Shown: piece after piece, positions 24,001-35,284 of the stretch
How positions within the stretch are numbered: position 1 is the first letter of the stretch
Layout of the letters: each line of letters opens with the position of its first letter
Assembly (NCBI GenBank): GCA_018894105.1
Contig: CM032128.1
Span: 22,487,001 to 22,551,000 of the forward strand
Reading direction: 5' to 3'
Source of the DNA: Jacaranda mimosifolia
Lineage: Eukaryota > Streptophyta > Magnoliopsida > Lamiales > Bignoniaceae
Length of the DNA: 64,000 nt
Translations under genes and position numbers: made by a program
The notes under the pieces: generated by a model
Database searches by the model: none
Told to the model about the DNA's origin: nothing
The model's input: only the letters and a program-made list of their open reading frames with translations

Positions 24001-25571
24001 ACAATACATTCTGTCGTTTCCTCCTATTTTGTTGGTATACTGCACAATCAAGGGGGGGAAAAGCAAGTTCATACATTATGTGGCAACAAATATAATAGTA
24101 GATTATAATATTTGTCTTTATCTAATAAATATTAGTATATGAAAGTATAGGAAAATATAGAAACACAAACCCTCATCTTCCATTTGCAATATCTCATCGG
24201 CTGACCAACCTAATGCTGGTTGCACAAGATTTGTACCTCTACATACAAACCTCCTTCTATTCTCTGATTGTTCTATATATTTTACACCAATATGCCATCC
24301 AAACTCTCCATATGGAAATAACAAAGGATATTGCAGTGGATCATAGCATCAATATAATATTCAATTGAACAACTTTCATTGCCATTAGTGTACACTCGAA
24401 TATCCCTTTCCATATCCTGTGGATCATTATTTGTTTCATCCCAAATTGCAACAATTTGTTCCTCGGTTGGAAAATTATGAGTTCTTATATCTAACCTTGG
24501 ATGACAATGCAAAACTATAGAACGCTTCTACAAATTATCCCAAGATCGAAGGCGTTTGAATATTTAATGTAAAGATTGTCCGCTAAAACCTTAAGCAAAA
24601 TATCAAGAATTTCAAGCTCTAATTCATATTTTTTCAGAACTTCATTGCTGATGTCATCAGCAATATCTAGGAAAAATAGTTGTAGCCGCTTGGTAATTCA
24701 ATGGAAGAATTTAAAGGATTCAACTTATGACAAACCTAGCCACTGACTTTAACAATGTAAATTTCTTGATTATTCCAACAGTATTAAGGATCAGTTTTCA
24801 TGTCAATGGAAGTTAAAGCAAAGTTATTATTATAAGTCCTTGCTTTCCTTCAGAAGTGACCACCAGCAGTAGATGTATACACAGCAAATAAGTTATACAA
24901 TATTGAGTTAGTTACCATAGAAGGTAACAACACCTGACCACTACAACAACAAAATCCTGCACTTTCTCTATGAAAGCGATGAGCACCACAATACATGCAA
25001 TTAGGCACCAATGTTAGTTTCCATTGCATGAATAAGATGCGATAATCTCGAAAATCAATTAAGATCACAGTGGCATGACCAACATTGCACAGACGTCACA
25101 CTTAATGTGCTATTTCTTTCACTTGGCATTCCTAAGTATGAGATATTCAAATTTTAGTAAAATAAATACTTTAGTTGTAATTAAAATAAAATACTATATG
25201 ATTTATTACTTAATAATAATTGTTACAAATATGTAAACACATACCGTTAAAATCCATGGCAGTTAGAAGCAATTCAGCTTATTCTGAAGTTTGAATATTA
25301 AGAAAAGCTGAAGATTGAACAATCACAGAACTCGAAGTATGTGGAGCAACAAAAGAAATTTGTTTTTTCCCTCTATAGTCATGGACCTATGACTATAGAG
25401 GAACAGAAGTATGTGGAGCAACAGAAGGAGGCAAAAAAGAATCACTAGCAAACGTCCCCTCCCCTACATATTGTTGTTCCTTAGATCAACTAACACTATT
25501 TCTATAATATTGTCTACGTTTTTCCAAAAATTTGTTTTTTTTCCGCCCAAAATGTCTTCGCTAGCATCCAT
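20998..25571 (-). pseudogene. Helitron Rep/helicase (RepHel), multiply broken
   Basis: N-terminus to C-terminus, reading down in coordinates. A start-like MDASEDI lies at 25571. A zinc-binding CMYCGAHRFHRESAGFCCCS block is at 25068-24850. A conserved LHCHPRLDIRTHNFPTEEQ block lies within 24512-24282, followed by a shifted LLFPYGEFGWHIGVKYIEQ. The Helitron Rep domain is at 23702-22926, with the two-His motif GLPHTHWLVM and the motif KYMYKYIYKGHDR, which carries the expected catalytic Tyr residues. The PIF1-type helicase is at 22134-21625, with Walker A GPRGTGKT and a motif II reading IIWDKAS where family members have DEA. The helicase C-terminus runs 21656-20998, with ILTPKTDYVNEINNI and ENCPIMLLQNLNP. 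Frameshifts and stops separate all the blocks, so no functional RepHel is encoded. Confidence 0.88.
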
Positions 25572-25674
25572 TATTCACTAAAATATATTCAAAAAGAATA
25601 AAAGATAATGTTTGAAAATCATGCATTATAAAACATATTCATTATAATAAATAAGTAAGTTCATCTATAATATT
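25572..25674. other. Junction between Helitron and LTR element
   Basis: AT-rich and without a gene. The Helitron 5' end or a deletion breakpoint probably lies here. Confidence 0.4.
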
Positions 25675-25817
25675 CAGCTCAACTCTTCCCTTGACTTCAG
25701 CTCAGCTCTAGTCTTGGCTTCAGCTTGGCTCTTCCCTTGAGTTCAGCTATAATATTTGCTAGGTCATCGTAACAGGCCTAATGTATGCCTTTAGCTTAGG
25801 CTATTATAGCCGTATCA
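25675..25817 (-). repeat. 3' LTR remnant (truncated)
   Basis: Begins on the minus strand with TGATACGGCTATAATAG, as the 5' LTR does, and matches it for about 140 bp. It then breaks off within a 23-bp minisatellite (unit CAGCTCAGCTCTTCCCCTGAC-like, about three copies here). The outer two thirds of the LTR are missing. Confidence 0.82.
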
Positions 25818-25832
25818 CATCTCCCCCCACAA
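25818..25832 (-). promoter_or_regulatory. Polypurine tract (PPT)
   Basis: Minus-strand TTGTGGGGGGAGATG directly abuts the TG of the 3' LTR, the expected position for plus-strand DNA priming. Confidence 0.75.
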
Positions 25833-26037
25833 TTTAATTCAAAAAGATTTTGAACTATGACCGAGTCTGAGCTAAAGATAGATTAGGCCTATCAGATGCC
25901 AAAAATAGAAAAGCCCACTTTTGTTATCCAATTTTCCTAGGTGCCATATGATTGCCTAGATGTCTGCTCTAGGGCCGAGATGTGGCGTCTTTCCCTCTCT
26001 CTTTTCTTTTTTTTTTTTGGAATGCTGTGCCGTGCCC

Positions 26038-26350
26038 GAGACGTTGTGCCGGTGGCCGAGGCGTGCGCTGGTGGCTGAGATGCCGCGGCCGTGGCTAAGG
26101 CGTGCGTGGGACCCCGAGATGCCGCGCCCGTGGTCAAGGCGCGAGCGGTGGTTGAGACACCGCGCCCGTGGTCGAGGCGCGCGCAAGTGGCTGAGACATC
26201 GTGCCTGTGGCCGAGGCCACGAACGCTGTGCCCGTGCATCTTTTATTTTTATTTTTTTTTTGGAATGCCACGTCGTGGCCGGGGCGCAGCATGGATGGCC
26301 GAGATGCGTCATGGCCGGGGCGCAGCACGGATGGCCCGAGATGCGCCGCA
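26038..26350. repeat. GC-rich 39-bp imperfect tandem repeats
   Basis: About five units of 39 bp (26038-26220; typical start GAGACACCGCGCCCGTGGTC), then a T-rich break, then 35-bp-like units with GGCCGGGGCGCAGC words (26270-26350). CpG-rich in an AT-rich context. Because 39 is divisible by three, long frames stay open on both strands (for example 160 codons + and 151 codons -). These are repeat artefacts and not called as genes. Confidence 0.75.
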
Positions 26351-26561
26351 GCCGAGATGCAGCGCATAGGGCTGAGGTTTTGGAGATGAAATTTGATATT
26401 TCCAAGGTCAAAAAGCTGCCACATCTTTTCTGTCTTCCCTAAGCTAATTAAGTCTCATCTATTAATAGCATTAATTTTCACATCACATCGCGCACATCTT
26501 TGTAAACCACGTGTACGGTGGATATCAAAGGTAAGAGTCCTTTGGCTTTCTTTCCTTTCAT

Positions 26562-26569
26562 TATAAATA
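26562..26569 (+). promoter_or_regulatory. TATA-like box upstream of the antisense ORF
   Basis: TATAAATA on the plus strand, 270 bp before the aORF start and followed by a CT-rich leader. A possible 5'UTR intron (CAG/GTTCTT to CTGCTAG) precedes the ATG at 26839. Promoter function is inference. Confidence 0.45.
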
Positions 26570-26838
26570 CATTACTCCTTTGTTTTTTTCTTCATTTCCC
26601 CCATTTCCTCACTTCTTCCCTCATTTTTCCTCCATCTCCTCACTTCACAACTTCCATCAACCATTCGCTCGGGTCGCCGCCTTCACCGTGAGCCACCGAA
26701 TAGCAGCTCCGTTAGCATTTTTTTTTTGCACCTCCTTCCTAGCAATGAGTCCAGGTTCTTTCTAATTTTCCCTTCTCCTTTGTGTTTTCGCTTGGTATCT
26801 TGAGTAAATTTACTTATGCAAATTTTTGAACTGCTAGT

Positions 26839-28891
26839 ATGTCTTCTAAACTAGCTGGGGGTAGTGACTCAAATGACTCGGTTCTCAGTATTCTCGTAGA
26901 GGTAATGAGATATCGCGAGAAAGGCATGGCTGATGCAGGATTACCTTATTATGAAACCTATTATTCTAGGATGACCAGACATAACAGTAGTAGGTTAAGA
27001 GATATCATGGGCATTCCTAACGAATATTCTATAGTAGTACCCAAGTCCTCAGATCGGCCGCACCATCCTCTAGCGGGGTTTTTGTGCTTTTATGTAGAGC
27101 AAATGCACGGTGGGCTATGCTTCACGTTGCCCGAGTTGTTTAAATTGATTTCAAGAGGACTCAGTATTCCCCTAAACAAATTTACACCTAATTCTTTTAG
27201 GCTGATGACTAGGTTCATCATTCAGTGTAGGTATTTACAAATAGAGCCCACCACCGCACTATTTCATTCCCTTTTTATCCCAAGTCCCTAGGTACGGGTT
27301 TGTTTTACATATCATCTCGAGAGGACGTTCGCTTTTTGTCTAAGTAGCCTACCTCAGTAAAGCATTGGAAAGAACACTATTTGTTTATAGCTTCACCTGA
27401 GCCTTGGGGTTTTCCTACTAAGTGGATAGAACAAATGTCGCTTGATAGCTCGAGCCATAGGAAATGGTTTCCACCAGGGCGGCGGCGGCTCCTAGATAGG
27501 CTTAATAGTTGTCAGTTACAACTGTCTTATTTAGAGAAACCAGGTCTCCTCTACCACTTCGCTTTGAGTCCTAAAGCGTAAGAGCTTCCTGAGCCATTTG
27601 GTATTTACTTAACCTTGATGAATTTGACGAGCTTACTAAATTATGCTTGACCCCCCCCTTTCCTTTTTTTTCGGTAGAGAAGGTGTCTACCAAGGCGTTC
27701 CTTTTGGCTGAAGCTACGAGTCAGTCAGGGAGACAAAAGAATGACCATCCTCCAAAGCACTCTGGGGGTACCAACTCTTCTCAAAGATCCCCCACTAAGG
27801 CCCCTGCTAGGAAACGGCCAGCTCCACCACCTGATGTCCCTGCTCCTAAGAGGCCCACTCCACCGCCTGCTGTAGAGACCTCAGTTGAAAAGAACATCCC
27901 CGAGGAGCCGAGCTCCCTTGCTCTATGGAGGAGTTACCCAAACACCTACTTGATGGCAGGCAGCTTGGTTTTGACTGACAGTACTCACTCATTGAGCCAA
28001 GACTTCTTGAGGGGAATTTCCACCAGCTCGGATAGGCAGTTGGCAGATGCTATACCCTTTAACAGCCTCCGAAATCAATTCGCCTCTTTCCTCTCCAAGG
28101 TAATATGATGACATAGTTTTCCCCTCTAGCATGGCTCTAACATCGATCGCTCTTTTCCTTATTTGCAAACTGGCATCTTGGCGAGAAGTGTCTTAGCTCA
28201 ATAAAAGGGAAAGCATCATCAGCTAAAGGTTGATAAGCAGATGATGGCGGCCGAGCTGAGCAGGCTTCAGAGGAAGATGAGCAAACTAGAACACTTGAAG
28301 GAACAACTCTCATCTCTTCGTGCAAAGTATGACGAGCTGGCTACCAGCTTGACCAAATCTAAAATCAAAGTAGCTGAGTTGTCCTCTCAACAGAAAGAGA
28401 CATTAGAGCGGGCTATAGAGGAAGGGCGCCGCGAAGGGCGAGATAGCTTCTTTGAAGTGTTTCATGATACTGAAGAGGGGAAAGCTTTTATTAAAGCATG
28501 TTGAGAGTCACGCTTGACTGAATTTCTGAAGAGCAATGAATTCAGGCAGATATCAGTGAAGAGGGCCTTGAGGTACTACTACCATGGTATCAACACTTGC
28601 ACGAATCAATTAGAGGCCAAGGGTATTTTGAGGTTGGGACAGCTGGATCAGAACGTAGACCATATCTATGGGCTGCATACCCTTCCCTCATATTCAAAAG
28701 ACGAAGGAGAGGCCCATGCTGAAGATGAGGATGGCACGACCAAGCTACCTTCTCCCGCTGAGCTACTTACCTCTGATGAGGCACCTGCTGCAGCTGAGCT
28801 GAGCTATCAACGAGGTTCTCCTTATACCGCAGCTCCAGCTGAGCCGAATGTCCTTAGAGTCCCTACAAATCTCCCTGCCCCTCCATCTTGA
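26839..28891 (+). pseudogene. Antisense ORF (aORF) of Tat-lineage retrotransposon ('putative gypsy-type transposon' domain)
   Basis: The reading resumes in shifted frames at 26839-27291, about 27300-27581, 27647-28108, 28241-28504 and 28514-28891. The first block has a conserved N-terminal domain with FTLPELFKLI and PLNKFTPNSFRLMTRFI. The second carries HWKEHYLF and EPWGFPTKW. The third is Pro/Lys-rich linker. The fourth is a coiled coil (SRLQRKMSKLEHLKEQL) with an Arg/Glu-rich end. The last has FLKSNEFRQISVKRALRYYY, then an acidic tail. This protein type occurs in the 3' region of plant Tat elements in antisense orientation. Its function is unknown in the family. At least two frameshifts and an internal stop after KAC break it here. 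Confidence 0.8.
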
Positions 28892-29228
28892 GGATACTAT
28901 CAGCATGATTAGAACTCTAGAGGCTATTAGGCCCTATTTTACTTGTTTTGCATTTACTAAGGCAGGAATATCGGTTAGGAGATGACTTGTATTTCTCTAA
29001 GTGGAAGTGGAATGAATTGGAATTTTTGTTGTCTAAAAGCATGTCAGAGCTGCTTTCTTCTTCTTCTTTTTTTTTTTGAGCTGCTTTGGCATTCCTCTCT
29101 TTTTGGACACATGCCTTGTATATGTCCAACCGAGCTAATTCTAATTAGATGTTCATTCGCCAATGGCTTATCCGAGTTGCCATTACTTTGGACATCCATC
29201 CTTTAAGTCGGTTTGAGCTGACTTAGCA
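28892..29228. other. Spacer after the aORF
   Basis: Region between the aORF stop and the tandem-repeat tract, inside the retrotransposon. No gene seen. Confidence 0.5.
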
Positions 29229-29965
29229 TTTGCTGCTTTGGTTTGGACATTCGTTCTTTGCATATTAGATAAGCCAAGTTGATTTTCAGTTGGGCATTCA
29301 CATTTGGACATTCATCCATTTCATATTAGATCAACCGTGTTGATTTTCAATTGGGCATTCGCTTTTGGACATTCATCCATTTCATATTAGATCAGCCGTG
29401 CTGATTTTCTGTTGGGCGTTCGCCTCTTTTAATTACATTCGTCCATTGCGTATTAGATTAGCCAAGCTGATTTTCTGTTGGGCATTCACCTCTTTCTTGG
29501 ACATTCGTCCAATGAATATCAGATCAACCAAGCTGATTTTCAGTTGGGCATTCACTTCTTTTACTTGGACATTCGTCCATTGCCTATTAGATCAACCGAG
29601 CTTATTTTCTGTTGGATATTCGCCTCTTTTTCTTGGACATTCGTCTATTGCATATTAGATTAGCCGAGCTGATTTTCAGTTGGGTATTCGCCTCTTGGGA
29701 CATTCATCCTTTACTTAGCTCGTCTGAGCTAATTTGGCATTTGCCACTTCTATTTGGACATTCGTCCTTTGCTTAGCTCGTCCGAGCTGATTTGGCATTC
29801 GCCACTTTTGTTTGGAAATTCGTCCTTTGCTTAGCTCATCCGAGCTGATTTGGCATCCGCCACTTCTGTTTGGACATTCATCCTTTGCTCAGATCGTCCA
29901 AGCTAATTTGGCATTCGCCACTTTTGTTTGGACATTCATCCTTTGTTTGGCTCATCCGAGCTGAC
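29229..29965. repeat. Two-phase tandem repeat (73-bp then 59-bp units) in the gypsy 3' region
   Basis: About six units of roughly 73 bp (29229-29700), built on GGACATTCGTCCATTGC, TTAGATCAGCCGAGCTGATT and TTGGGCATTCGCCTC. These change to about four and a half units of 59 bp (29700-29965) with GCTTAGCTCGTCCGAGCTGA. The two unit types share their GGACATTCRTCC head and their GAGCTGATT core. The tract lies between the convergent ends of the aORF (+) and integrase (-). Variable 3'-UTR tandem repeats are known in Tat elements and can seed satellites. Confidence 0.85.
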
Positions 29966-30099
29966 GCTTAGTATTAGGGAAAGAACAAATAACTAAACTT
30001 TGAAACAACTTACAAGAAACCAAAGCTACTCAGAACTAAACTTCAACAAAAACAAATGCCAAAGTGAGAACTAGCTATACAGGTTCTAATAAAAAGAAA

Positions 30100-31370
30100 T
30101 TACATGTAAAAACGCAGAAAGTTCTGCACGTTCCATGGGTGGGCTACTCTCCTACCTTCCACTGTCTCCAGCTCATACACTCCTCCCTTTAGCACCCTAA
30201 TCACCTTATAGGGACCCTCCCAATTTGGCTCCAACTTTCCTACATTCCCCAATGCGTATGCCCTTCTCAACACCCAATTTGCCACCTAAAAGTTGCGAGG
30301 CTTAATCCTTCAATTGAACTTGGTCTGCATCCTTTGCTTATATTTAGCCATCCTGAGGTAAGCGCTCTCCCTTTGTTCCTTAGTCATATCCAAAGAAGCT
30401 CTAAGCCACTCCCCATTCTCTCCAAGATCATATGACAATACCCTATGAGACTCTATCCCCACCTTGGCTGAGATTAGCGCGTCAACTCCATAAACCATAC
30501 TGAATGGTGTTTCCCCAGTAGAGACTTTGGGTGTGGTCCTGTCCGCCCACAACATGCTAGGAAGGTCATCTACCCATCCACCCCCAACCTAATTCAACCT
30601 CCTCTTCAAACTTTTCAGCAAATCTCGATTAATGACCTCTGTTTGCCCATTAGTCTATGGATGGGCTACGGTACTAAAACATTGGGTTATTTTCATCTCT
30701 TTACACTAGGCTTGCATCTTAGCTCTTGAAATTGTCTTCCATTGTCTGAGACTAATTCCCTGGGGATGCCATCCGATATACTATACTCTTCCATAGAAAT
30801 TTGAGTACCTCATTCTCGCTTATTTTAGCCAGAGGCTCTGCCTCCACCAACTTGCTAAAATAATCCACCGCCACTAACAGAAACTTGCTTTGCCCAGCTA
30901 CCACAGGAAAAGGACCTACAATATCCATTCCCCACTTCGCCAAAAGGGCATGGAGCACTCATAGCATGCATTAGCTTGGCGGGTACATGGCTGATTTGGG
31001 CGTGCCTCTGGCACTTATCGCATTTTTTCACCAACTCCCATGCATTAGTTCGTACAATAGGCCAAAACTATCTAGCTCAGATAGCCTTGGAGACTAAGGC
31101 TACCCTTCCTAAATGGTTCCCACAACACCCCTCATGAATCTCTCTCAAGATATATTCTTCTTCCTGAGGGGACAAACATCGTAGCAATAGCTGAGAAAAC
31201 CCCCTCTTATACAACAACCCGCTTATAATAGTGAATTTGGCAGCCCTTACACGCAACTTATGATCAGCCTCCGTATGATCCCCCTGCAGGTATCGCATAA
31301 TCGATGTCCTCCAATCCTGACCCCCTTCTACAACGAGAACTTCTGCTTCTTCAAGACTTACTTTATCCAA
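30100..31370 (-). pseudogene. Integrase of the gypsy element, frameshifted
   Basis: The zinc-binding part with REIHEGCCGNHLGRVALVSK is at 31370-31077. The catalytic core start, WGMDIVGPFPVV with FLLVAVDYFSKLVEAEPL, is at 30958-30752. The core end, TTPKVSTGETPFSMVYG, is in 30555-30310. The C-terminal domain, PNWEGPYKVIRVLKGGVYEL, is in 30285-30100. The last core Asp/Glu region is interrupted by stops. Inactive. Confidence 0.88.
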
Positions 31371-31511
31371 CTCCTAGATGGTCACTCGCCTAGTGTTACA
31401 TTCAGTCAAGGAACTGGCTATCTTAGCCAAGCAGTCAGCCTTTCTATTTTCCTCGCGACGGATCTGTGTTACCCATAGCTCGGCCAACTACTATCTCAAT
31501 TTATTCACTAA

Positions 31512-32240
31512 CTACAGATATTTGGTCATCCTCAGTTCCTTAGCTTCATACTTTCCCTCAATCTGCTTTACTACCAACAGCGAATCAGTGAACACCTGAA
31601 CACGCCTGGCCCCACTTTGTATGGCCATCCTGGTTCCCCATATCATAGCTTCATACTCCGCTTTGTTGTTTGAGGCTTTGAATTGGAATTTCACCGTGAA
31701 CTCCATCTCTTCCCCTTCCGGATTGATGACCACGATTCCAGCTCCACTTCCGCCTTGTCCTCACGGCCCATCAATATATACTAGCCATATGCCTTCATTC
31801 CCTGCAATGGGCGCGCCAGCCACAAAATCTGCCAAGGCCTGTGCTTTTATAGCGCTCTTAGGGGCATAGCTTATGTCGTATTCCCCCAACTCCACGGCCC
31901 ATTTGACCAACCTTCCTGCCACATCAGCTTTTCCAAGAGTCTATTTCAAATGGTGGTTAGTACACACAACTATAGGATGAGATAAGACATATGGTCTTAA
32001 CCTTCATGCCATGACCACCAAAGCTAGTGCTATCTTCTTAATTTCAGGATACCTCAGCTCGACAGCATGCAAAATCTTGCTAACATAATACACTGGCTTT
32101 TGACTAGCTCCATCCTCCTTCAGAGAATCAAGCTCACTGCCTGTTCGGCTACGGCCAAATACAAATAGAGCCTCTCCCCCGACGTGGGCTTTGTTAATAA
32201 GGGCAACTCGGCCTGCTTCCCCCCATTCAAATTGCTTTGT
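31512..32240 (-). pseudogene. RNase H of the gypsy element
   Basis: About 31900-31512 reads WAVELGEYDISYAPK, WLVYIDGP (first Asp) followed by a stop, GAGIVVINPEGEE, FKASNNKAEYEAMIWG (Glu) and VQVFTDSLLVVKQI (Asp). The tether between RT and RNase H occupies 32240-31900. The SNNKAEYEA style is that of Tat-lineage archaeal-type RNase H. A stop follows IDGP. Confidence 0.82.
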
Positions 32241-32243
32241 TTT

Positions 32244-32824
32244 TCATAATATCCCAAAAAAGGTAAGACTTCTGTCTGCAGAGTGGGATATAAACCTGCT
32301 CAAAGCGACTATCCTTCCCGCTAACCTTTGTACCTCATTTACATTTCTGGGCGGGCTCATCTCCATGATAGCCCGAATTTTCTCCGAATTTACCTCGATT
32401 CCCCTCTCCGTCACCAGATAGCCCAGGAACTTGTCTCTCTTTACTCCAAAGGCACATTTCTCTAGGTTGAGCTTCATTCTAGGAATTGGATTTCCACAAT
32501 ATGCCTGGCGTCCAAATTATCCACCTCCTACTGAATGATGCGGTCTTTCTCAGGACCTAAATATCTCTTCTTCTGCTTGATTGGCCTAACTGACGGGTCA
32601 ACATTGAGCCTGTACTCGGCTATTCTTAGGTCTATTCCTGTAAGATCCTTGACAGAAAAAGCAAAAATGTCTACGTACTCTCTCAGTATAGTAATTAGTT
32701 CTACCTTCAAATCTGTTTCCAGGTGGGAGCCTATCTGCGTAACCTTGCTAGGATCTCCTGACACCAACTCTATAGATAAGATCTCCCCCTCTGGTTCAAG
32801 TTTTTGTTGCCTTTCTGCTATCAA
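32244..32824 (-). pseudogene. Reverse transcriptase of the gypsy element with the catalytic core deleted
   Basis: The N-terminal RT (DIFAFSVKDLTGIDLRIAE, SVRPIKQKKRYLGPEKDRII) is at about 32700-32528. About 50 nt later the reading jumps to the post-catalytic segment LNLEKCAFGVKRDKFLGYLV at 32474-32415. Roughly 115 residues expected between them, including the FxYxDD active site, are absent, so the element lost polymerase activity. Confidence 0.87.
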
Positions 32825-32973
32825 AGATGCACCCGAACTATTCTGCCTCTGCTTGTGTACACCCTTCCTTACTGTATCAACATAACACTTTCTTGAAGTA
32901 TACTAATCTCCCACCACTTCTCCTACCATTCTCCCCACCACATACTTCAATTTCATATGGTATGGAGAGGCTA

Positions 32974-33381
32974 CTACCTGGAAGAGTGCATCATAGGCCT
33001 GCCAAAAATCACGTTATATCCAAAGGGAACATCTACTACTAAGAAATTTACCGTACAGGTCTTCTGATACACCCCTATTCCTAGAAAGATGGGTAAGGAG
33101 ATCCGCCCCATGGGTTTGACTGCCTCTCTTAAAAACCCAAACAGTGATGTCTCTATAGGCTCCAGCATGGTGTTCTCCAGATCCATTTGCTGGAAAGCGT
33201 CATAGAAAAGAACATCGGCCGAGCTGCCACCATCGATAAAAATACGAGCCACTTCGAAGTTTGCAATCATAGTTGTAATAACCAAGGCATCCTCGTAGGG
33301 TAGATGCAAGGCTTTCAAATCATCCGGTCTGAACTGAATAACCGGCATGTCATTATTGTCGAAGACAGAGGCAACTTCCAT
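32974..33381 (-). pseudogene. Aspartic protease of the gypsy element
   Basis: Single open stretch with the active-site motif ARIFIDGGSSADVLFYDAF (DGGSS in place of DTGSS, usual in Tat elements) and the C-terminal YNVIFGRP motif. It sits between gag and RT in another frame. Intact locally but separated from its polyprotein. Confidence 0.85.
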
Positions 33382-33464
33382 GTTTCTATGCGCTGCAGCT
33401 CAGGCCCTAGCCCTCCTGGGTCGATGGGTGTCCCCTTTAGCTGGACCTCCCGAAATCATATGGA

Positions 33465-35237
33465 TTACCCCTTTGATTGTCCTATTTTTAGTATATTTTT
33501 CCCTATAAGGCTGATTTGCTCTCTGCTACCCTCCCGTATAGCTTTTGCCAAGCGCCTATGCCTATTTTTGATTTTAGCAATATCCACAAATTCATTCAAC
33601 TGCCCATCTCGCACCAGCTGCTCCAACTCATTCCAAAGATGATTGCATTCTTCTATTATGTGCCCATACTCATTGTGGAAACGATAAAACTTATTTAACT
33701 TGGGACGCCTCGAAGGGTCTCTATAGGTGTGTGGCCACCGCAGTAAGTTGAGATGCTCAATGGCCTGTATGACTTGCTCCCTTGGCAGCCTTAAGGGGGT
33801 GTAGTAGTCAAACTTGGGACCCATCATTGGCGAGGCCTTCACCTGCCGTACAAATGTTGCTCTGAACCTCTCTTCCTGCTTGGGTTTTTTGGTGGCAGGA
33901 TCTTCCCTTCTTTCCTTTCTCTTTTCCCTCAACTCTTTCTCCTTCACCTCACTATCCTTCTCTTCATGGATATATTTCTCCGCACAGCGCAGGAGTTCAT
34001 CATAACTATCAACCGATTTTCTGCTCAAAGACCTGAAAAAAGGGTCAGGTCGAAGTCCTTGAGCAAAAGCACCGCTCAACAACTCTAGAGTGGCTGATGG
34101 GACTTCTAAAGCAGCTGTGGCGAATCGCCTAACAAAACTCCTCAAGTTCTCTGCCGATATTACTTGTTATTGGTGAACTGATATAGGAACTTTTGGGCGA
34201 ATTCATCAAATGTATGAATGGGCCTGGATGGCAATTGTCCAAACCACCTCTAAGCAGCTCCTCCCATAGTAGTAAGGAAGGTTTTGCACTTTACTCCATC
34301 CAAAAATTGATACAACATGGAGAAATTCTCGAACTCGCACAGGTGATCAGCAGGGTTTGCGGTACCTATGTACCTGGGCATACTGAAAGACTTATGATTC
34401 TTTGGGAAGGGATCCTGTATTATGGCTTCAATGAAGGCTGAAGCCTTGACCTCTTCCCCTACCTTTCCCTCCATCTTCCTCCTCATCTCACCCAACTCTT
34501 TTCTCATTTCTTCCATCTCTGCAACCAAGGCTACCTGGGGCTTCTATTTCTTATCTAGGCCATACCTCACAGACACCTGACTTTTCGCCACTACTTCTGC
34601 CTCTCTTGCCATATGGATGTGGATCCTCATATTTGACTCTTTGGGTAAACCACAAATGCCCCCCACCTTCACTGGCTCATCCAATACTCCTCCCACTAGT
34701 GCCACTATTGCCTTTTGCCCTCTCCCCATAAACAATCCCGGATTATTGGGGAAAGGCAATCCAGCTATCACCGTGCCTTACGTGACTGCTCTAGAAACGA
34801 GGGCTGCCCTGGGACTTTGAGCGGTGGTTCCACCCACAGGCCTAGGTGCCACCGACATAGCTGTCACCCTCACCTGAGGTGTAGGGTTAGCCAACCCTGG
34901 GAGGGAGGAAAGGTACCGAACTGGGAGATAAAATATTAGGTACCATTCCCAACATGTAGGGAATGACCATGGGGCTTGGCGGCATTGGTAGGGGTGTTGC
35001 GTGCATCACTCCAGCAAACTGAGTAGAAGCAATGATAGCAAATGTCGACCACAGGAAGTTAGTCAACTGCTCAATGGTCATTTGCCCCACCATTGGAGGT
35101 GTTGGGGCGTTTTTTCCTCCTATAACAGCCGTCGACACCGCAGCCACTCGAGGCGAGGTTGTGGCGGCCATGGTTGTCTGCTCACCCTGCATCGTCATCC
35201 TCATACCTGTCTCTCCACTATCTCCTGAATTACTCAT
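33465..35237 (-). pseudogene. gag of the gypsy element, frameshifted
   Basis: Start at MSNSGDSGETG (35237). The N-terminal Thr/Met/Pro-rich part is at 35237-34887. The conserved retrotransposon gag domain begins near 34528 (FSMPRYIGTANPADHLCEFE) and continues at 34145-33465 with LRSF-type and AFAQGLRPDPFFRSL segments. A nucleocapsid-like FYRFHNEYGHIIEECNHLWN follows. At least two frame changes. Confidence 0.85.
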
Positions 35238-35263
35238 TCTCACGTCTTGACTCTTAATCTGAT

Positions 35264-35281
35264 TTCCCACAGACAACGCCA
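35264..35281 (-). promoter_or_regulatory. Primer-binding site (PBS)
   Basis: Minus-strand TGGCGTTGTCTGTGGGAA lies 3 nt inside the LTR end. It is close to the TGGCGCCGTTGCCGGGGA type used with tRNA-Asp, but diverged. The tRNA assignment is tentative. Confidence 0.6.
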
Positions 35282-35284
35282 AAT

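Larger units (their letters stand above)
20987..25571 (-). mobile_element. Degenerate autonomous-type Helitron (3' end identified, 5' end not found)
   Basis: The region holds a RepHel reading on the minus strand and ends in CTAG (20987-20990) preceded by a hairpin (20999-21016). The neighbouring outside base is T on the element strand, as expected for Helitron insertion between A and T. The 5' terminus (TC...) should lie beyond 25571, but no convincing end was seen before the gypsy LTR remnant at 25675. Confidence 0.8.

Noticed and set aside
25937..26442. Several 90-160-codon frames on both strands
   Set aside because: They arise from 39-bp GC-rich repeats whose unit is divisible by three; no domain is present.
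29365..29663. 97- and 61-codon frames
   Set aside because: They follow the tandem-repeat period in the retrotransposon 3' region.
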